From Tenrec ecaudatus (taxonomy: Eukaryota > Chordata > Mammalia > Afrosoricida > Tenrecidae), in the NCBI RefSeq assembly GCF_050624435.1, contig NC_134530.1, forward strand, positions 145,058,721 through 145,122,720: a DNA stretch of 64,000 nt, written 5' to 3'. Position 1 is the stretch's first letter, and each line of letters starts with the position of its first letter. The position numbers and the translations under genes are program-made. Below, piece after piece: positions 58,860 through 64,000 of the stretch. Below the pieces are notes generated by a model, which searched no databases, was not told the DNA's origin, and was given only the letters and a program-made list of their open reading frames with translations.

Positions 58860-59965
58860 ACACTGGAAAGACCATCACTTGTGTTTAGTTGCCTAAGCAA
58901 AGGCATTCTACTGTGTGGATCATAGTCCACTGCGATGACCTGGAAGAGAATGGGAATTCCCGAACACTTCACTGTCCTCACATGGAACTTGTACTTGGAT
59001 CGAGAGGCAGCTGTGGGAACAGAACAAGGGACTACCTCATGGTGTAAAATCAGGAAAGGTGTGTGTCAGGGTTGTACCCTCTCACAATATCTATTCAAAC
59101 TGTATGCTGAGCAAACCGGCAGAGCAGCTGGATTATATGAGAACAGTGCGGCATTGGGATTGGAGGAAGGCTTATTAACAATCTGAAATATGCAAGCAAG
59201 CTTGCTTGCTGAAAGTGAGGGGACTGGAAGTACTTGCACATGAAGATCAAGGAGTGCAGCCTTCAGTGTGCACTATAACTCAAGGTAAAGAAAGCCCAAA
59301 TCCTCCCAACTAGATCAACAGGTAACAAACAGCACGATCAACGAAGAAAAGATTGAAGTTGTCAAGGATTTTGTCTTCCTTGGATCCACAATCGATGCTC
59401 ATGGAAGCAGCAATCAAGAGACCGAAAGCAGTATGGCCTTAGGTGAATCTGCTGCACAAGACCTCTTTAGAGTCTTGAAGAGCAAGGATGTTTGAGGCCT
59501 GAGGTGAGCCCGACCCTAGCCTTGGTCTTCTCCGTGGCATCATCTGCATGTGAAGGCGGAACTGAATAAGGACATGACTAAGGAAGACCAAAGAAGAATG
59601 GATGCATTTGAGTTGTGCTGCTGGAGAAGAATATTGACAGTGCCATGGGCTGCTAAAAGAACAAACTGATCTGTATTGGAAGAAGTAAGGCCAGCGTGCT
59701 CCTTAGAGGCAAAGGTGGCAAGACTTCCCCTCACATACTTGGGACATGCTGTCACAAGAGACCAGCCCCTGGAGAAGGACATCATGTTTGGTAAAGTGGA
59801 GGGGCGGCAAAAACAGAGGAAGGCCCTCCAGGGACTGGGTTGACCCAGTGGCTGCATCCATGGGCGCAGGCAGAGGAACCACGGTGAGGATGGCGAGGAC
59901 CGTGCAGTGTTTTGTTCTGTTGTGCACAGGGCCGAGCACACCTAACAACAGCATGAGCAGGGATC
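58860..59965 (+). mobile_element. RTE/BovB-clade LINE, sense, with reverse transcriptase remnant
   Basis: The plus strand at 58,935-59,186 keeps an 83-codon frame with the RT signature VCQGCTLSQYLFKLYAE, corresponding to the QGCTLSP.LFNLY motif of RTE enzymes. The rest of the 3' coding part is frameshifted (ATGCTCATGGAAGCAGCAAT, GACCAGCCCCTGGAGAAGGA). The element closes with TTGTTCTGTTGTGCACAGGG and CACCTAACAACAGC at about 59,938-59,951. It is the most complete sense RTE in the window; 5' part and endonuclease are missing. Confidence 0.88.
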
Positions 59966-60996
59966 AACTCTGAGGACCGTGAGTTATTCTGGGGTTATTG
60001 CCGAAGGGCAGCCCAACATGCAGAGAAATGCACCTTTAGAAGGAGTAAGGGTTTGAGGGCCCCAGTGTCACCACCACTCCACCCACGAAAACTCCACCCC
60101 TCCCCTCCCTGCAAGCTGCCCCTCCCTGGACACTTGCTATTCTCAGATGCCACCACCAGATGGCAGCACAAAGACCACACCTGCAGGGGGACCTGAGCTA
60201 GCTAAAACCAGTGAAGAAGCTTGCAGGGTTTCTGAAGCTTGGGAAAGGAGGAGACTCAGTTCCTGCCCCATTGACTGTGACCTTCTGCTTGGAAGTCATC
60301 GTTAATGCTTTGGGGAAGAAATCACTTTTTTTTTCATTGCCAACTCCCAGATACCTGCTTTGGCCCCAGGGACGCCTCGCCCTCAGCAGGGCTCCTGTTC
60401 ACTCCAGTTCCCTCATGGAGACCCCAGCCGCCCCCTTCCCTGCTTTTTGTGACGGCTCACAGTGCCCTGTGGGGATCTCAAGATGCCTCCCCTCACGCTC
60501 ACTCCCCCAACAAGAGGCCCTCTGTGCGTGGCCACACCAGTCCCTGCCTCATCTTGCTCTCCAAGCTCCTCACCTCTGGCCTCCAGGTCCTGCCCACCTG
60601 CCCCAGGTGAGGGCTCCTTCTTCTTTGTGGCCCCACAGCCCTTCCTTTTGTGGTCAGACCTCCCTGGGGATCAGGTTCTGGGTGACCCGGTCACGTGACT
60701 CTTTGTTAGCAATGACCCGCTGCTGTTCTCTTCCACCTCAGTGGGGAGGGCAATGGCAGGCCTTCTGCTGACAAGCAGGTGAATTGGTGGGGGGGGGGGT
60801 GAGTTTGCATATTCTGATCTGGGTTCTTCTCAAATAGATATATCCATCTTGCAAAAATTGAAATGCAAACATATATGGAGGTTATGTATATTTCAAAATT
60901 AAAATGTCTGCTAAATTTAAAAAAAAAAGATTTCTCTTCCCCTCATTAGCTCCTGTTAGTCACTGGTCAATGATGGGTCTAAGGAGAAAGAGGGTC

Positions 60997-61027
<31 letters not shown>

Positions 61028-61039
61028 CAGAGGCAGCCT
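59966..61039. other. Single-copy stretch with microsatellites
   Basis: Contains a poly-G run at 60,789-60,799 and a (TG)n tract at 60,997-61,024. No gene is supported. Confidence 0.45.
60997..61024. repeat. (TG)n microsatellite
   Basis: About 14 TG units immediately before a SINE. Confidence 0.97.
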
Positions 61040-61225
61040 TACAGAGCACCGGCCCTGATTCGTGCTTGACTACTAGCTTAAAGGTTGACAGTTCGAACCC
61101 ACCCGGCAGTGCCTCGGAAGTAAGAGACTGGTGACCCACTGTTACAAAGGTGACAACCAAGAAACGCCTCAGGAGCAGTTCCCCAGTGTGCCATGATTGG
61201 AATCAGCTTGGTGGCAACAGCTGCT
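61040..61225 (+). mobile_element. AfroSINE-like SINE, tRNA-type head well kept
   Basis: GACTACTAGCTTAAAGGTTG and a canonical B-box GTTCGAACCC at 61,091-61,100, then GTGACAACCAAGAAACGCC and GATTGGAATCAGCTTGGTGG. Confidence 0.8.
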
Positions 61226-63489
61226 TTGTTCTAACCCACCAGTCGAGCTCTCCAGCCTCCCACACACCCTGCCCCCCAAGTTCTCCAGTCATTCCCAGGA
61301 GGCTTCATTTAGGCCATGGTCAAAGAATGGGCGGGTAGCTCCAGGAAGGGCCCGTCATTTCTCGAGCTGCCGGTTGGATCTAGGCCTGACCTTGCGAGAA
61401 CACCCTTCGGGGAAGCCACCACAGCAGAGGAAAGAACCTTGTCTGTGTACCGCTTGCTTTTCCCACCTCCGAGGGACGGCCGTGGGCTGTTTTGGTTCAC
61501 TCCAAGCTTGGTCTGCAAGCTGGAGGCATTCCGCCGTCCCTGTAGTCTTCTGATCCACCAGCCTCAGCCCGTGCACCCTGTGGCTGTGTTCTGTGGCATG
61601 CCGATGTCCAGGTTAACGTCTGAACACCTGGGGGGCGGGGCAGCCCAGCAGTTTCCAGACCCCCAACACACACAGAATGACAAGCTGATGTGCGTCTGCC
61701 CTTTCCGTCCTCCCCTCTAATCTTCCTGACTTTACTGAAGTGGTCGGATGGGGCCCAGGGCTGGGGTGCCCCAAAGTAACCTTGGTTATGAATTACACCC
61801 TGAGGTCAGCCGAGTGGAAGAGACAGGTCCGTCAGCCAAGGAGCAAAGCCAAACCTGTTCTCCGCTGCCCAGCACCAGCTGCAGTCCCTCCTGGTGGGCC
61901 TGGCAGCTGTGAGGGATCACTGAGCCAACCAGGAAACCTGCCCAGCTGGGGCCTCTCTGAGACGCAGTGCCAGAGAAGGGACATCTGTGAGCCACCGCTC
62001 AAGGGAAAGCCCAGCTGCTGCGCTCTGCTCGGGTCCAGCCTCAGGTCCAGGGCCGCCTGAGAGCAGAAGACAGACCTCGGTACTCCGCTCAGTTTCCACA
62101 GCGGCTCCCCAGTTTGCATCTCCCCGTTTCACAGGGGAAGTGGGAGGGTGGCCCTGCAACGGAAAGCCTCGCCGCTTTGTGGCAGATGGCAAAGCCCACA
62201 GCTTTGGAGTAGGGCGGTTTTGGGCTCAGCCATGGATGAATTCTCTGACCTCTGGGGGCTCACGTTGGATGCACCGCCCTTTCTGCCTGGCTCACATGTG
62301 GCTAGAGCCAGGCGTTGGCACTGGGTACTTTTTTTGGTGGGGGTGGGCGTGATAGGGATCAGCAAAGGGGGTGAATTTGAGACTGTGGTGAATCTGAGAA
62401 AGCTGCCCCAAATATTGGGAAGGGCACCCTGGAAAGGAGGGTGAAGGGTGCCTCAAACTAAGGGAGATGGCGTCTTGGTGGCCAAGGCCCTCTTCTCTGA
62501 CAGGCAGATTAGCCAGGGGTGGACCTGACTGCCACAGGTGTGAAAGGGCTAACCCCAGAGCAGCTCCTGTACGTAGGGGCTGTGGTGCTGGCTCAGGACC
62601 CTATCAGGGGCAGTGTGTGTGGCTGGACATGTCCCTCTCCATCCATCACAGCGTGCACCAATCGGGAGAGACTGAGAAGTTCCCCACTGGGGACAGGGTT
62701 CAGGATCTCTTCTCATGCAAATCCTTAGCTGAAGCCAGGCCACTTTGAGTTCCATTCTTGGATGAGTCCTGGCAGGGCAGGGAGCCTGCCTGGCTCCGCA
62801 TGCCACACACCAATGCTGGAAGGTCAGGCTTCCTTCCAAGCAGTAGATATGGGGAGTCATGTGAGCAGGTGAGAGCGTGTCTGCAATGTTCCTGGAATGG
62901 CAAGGCCAGATGGCAAAGGTACAGCAAACCAAGCCAAAAGGGGAATGTTGGAAGGTTGTTTAGTCTGGAGAAGAAACAGGGAATCGTATCCCGGACTCCC
63001 TGTTGCTCCAGATGGCAGGCCGAGGCCAGAGGAAGCAGAAAGACATTGCTCTAGAAGCAGAACTGCTGGTTAATTTGAGCACAGTAGTTCCCGGGCGAGG
63101 CCTTTGGGCTGTAGAGCAGAGCCACAATGGACCACTGTCAGTGCCTTGTTCTCAGATGCAGTTAGGGACACCCCCCCCCAGGGTTAGCCTGCCTTGTGAT
63201 TTGGAACAATGTGCCCTCCTCGTCGACACAGTTTAAGAGGGCGCACTTCCAAGTTCATCATCCTTCTAGTCTCGAGAGCATCCAATCACTTGGGGTCATA
63301 CATTCTCAAGCAGTAAGTGGAACTTGGGGAGTGGCTGCCCCCTCTGAATAAAGCAATGCATTGCCGCTGCCCCCCGCCCCTCCCCACTAGCTCATCGCAG
63401 GTGCTGCTTCCTGTCCCTCTGATGTCTGACTCTTGCACCACAGAGAGAAAGGTCACCTGGTGCCTCTGAGCGTTTTAGTTTACAACCTT
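61226..63489. other. Single-copy, G+C-rich intergenic stretch
   Basis: No recent repeat. Several overlapping open frames exist on both strands, but none shows a domain, a splice-consistent structure or codon bias that would support a gene. Confidence 0.45.
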
Positions 63490-63640
63490 GTTCTAGTCAA
63501 GACCCCAGGGTCTAAGTCTTGGCTTTATCACATTTTAAAAGGTTGTGAACTCGAATACCTCATCCAACATCTCTAAGCCACAGTTTCCCCATCCAAAAAA
63601 TGCAAACAGTTACAGTAGCACTTGTGCTAGAGCGCTCACG
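63490..63640 (+). mobile_element. MIR SINE
   Basis: CATCTCTAAGCCACAGTTTC, CCCATCCAAAAAATGCAAAC, GTTACAGTAGCACTTGTGC match the MIR core. Confidence 0.65.
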
Positions 63641-64000
63641 GAGAGAGGGATGCCACAGGCACGCATGGCTCACAGCCACCGGGTGACAGCTCAGTGGGCA
63701 GGGTAGTCCTGCAAAGCCGTGAGGGTCCTCACCAAGAGTTGCCCTGCAAAGACTGTGTGCCTTTCAGTGGCCAGAGACTGCAGAGAGGGGATATCCACCA
63801 AGACTCTGGAAACAAAGGGGCCATCCGTTGGTTCACCTTGAACCCTCCCCAATGACTGTGTCACAGTGCTGGTTTAGGGCTGCCCTGGAGGGTCATTCGA
63901 ATCAGATTTAATCTGGAAGGAAACTTGGGGAATCAGAAAGAAGGTGTCATCATGAGTCACTTGCACCCCCTTGGGAGACTGGGGCAAGCCCAGAGGCTGG
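63641..64000. other. Single-copy stretch to the window end
   Basis: Nothing recognised. KCNA3, expected further on, is not reached. Confidence 0.4.

Noticed and set aside
62000-64000. Start of KCNA3, the expected neighbour
   Set aside because: No Kv1 T1 domain, S4 or TVGYGD-type sequence is seen on either strand in the last part of the window.

Overview
This window is mammalian nuclear DNA. The only intact protein-coding gene I can support is KCNA2, which encodes the voltage-gated potassium channel Kv1.2. It lies on the minus strand with its coding sequence at 12,992-14,491. The interspersed repeats point to Afrotheria. They are many copies of a tRNA-derived AfroSINE-like element, RTE/BovB-clade LINE fragments whose 3' tail resembles the SINE tail, L1 3' ends, and solo LTRs of MaLR/ERV-L type. 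A short non-autonomous hAT transposon with a perfect 8-bp target duplication, plus a mariner remnant, makes a tenrec-like genome the best guess, because horizontally acquired hAT elements (SPIN and relatives) are known from tenrec among afrotherians. The species itself is not proven by the sequence.

Layout. Positions 1-2,900 are intergenic, starting with an L1-type 3' end. From about 2,900 to 17,400 lies KCNA2, read right to left: a CpG island at 15,950-17,650 with candidate first exons, a small predicted non-coding exon at 15,109-15,220, and a splice acceptor at 14,655/14,656 opening the last exon. That exon holds a 12-codon upstream ORF, the whole 499-residue reading frame and a very long 3' untranslated region. 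The 3' UTR has a strong internal poly(A) site near 7,205 (about 5.8 kb) and a distal one near 2,920 (about 10 kb). Four SINE copies lie inside it.

From 17,700 to 64,000 there is no convincing gene. This is upstream flank, or a distal 5' intron, of KCNA2 on the side where KCNA3 lies in other mammals; KCNA3 itself is not reached. The region is a layered archive of transposons. Antisense RTE elements at 19,705-22,195, 33,413-36,105 and 52,600-53,345 are each interrupted by an LTR. A SINE at 57,245-58,035 is split by a 583-bp LTR with a perfect 5-bp duplication. A 5'-truncated L1 at 38,485-39,553 has a 16-bp duplication. Old MIR elements and MaLR LTRs form the background, and microsatellites are scattered throughout.

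Kv1.2 subunits tetramerise through the N-terminal T1 domain and form low-threshold axonal potassium channels. Nothing else in the window encodes a partner. The most interesting material is regulatory (a tandemly duplicated candidate splice donor in the 5' UTR, the long 3' UTR, possible antisense transcription) and the nested transposon record, in which several insertion events can be resolved to the base.
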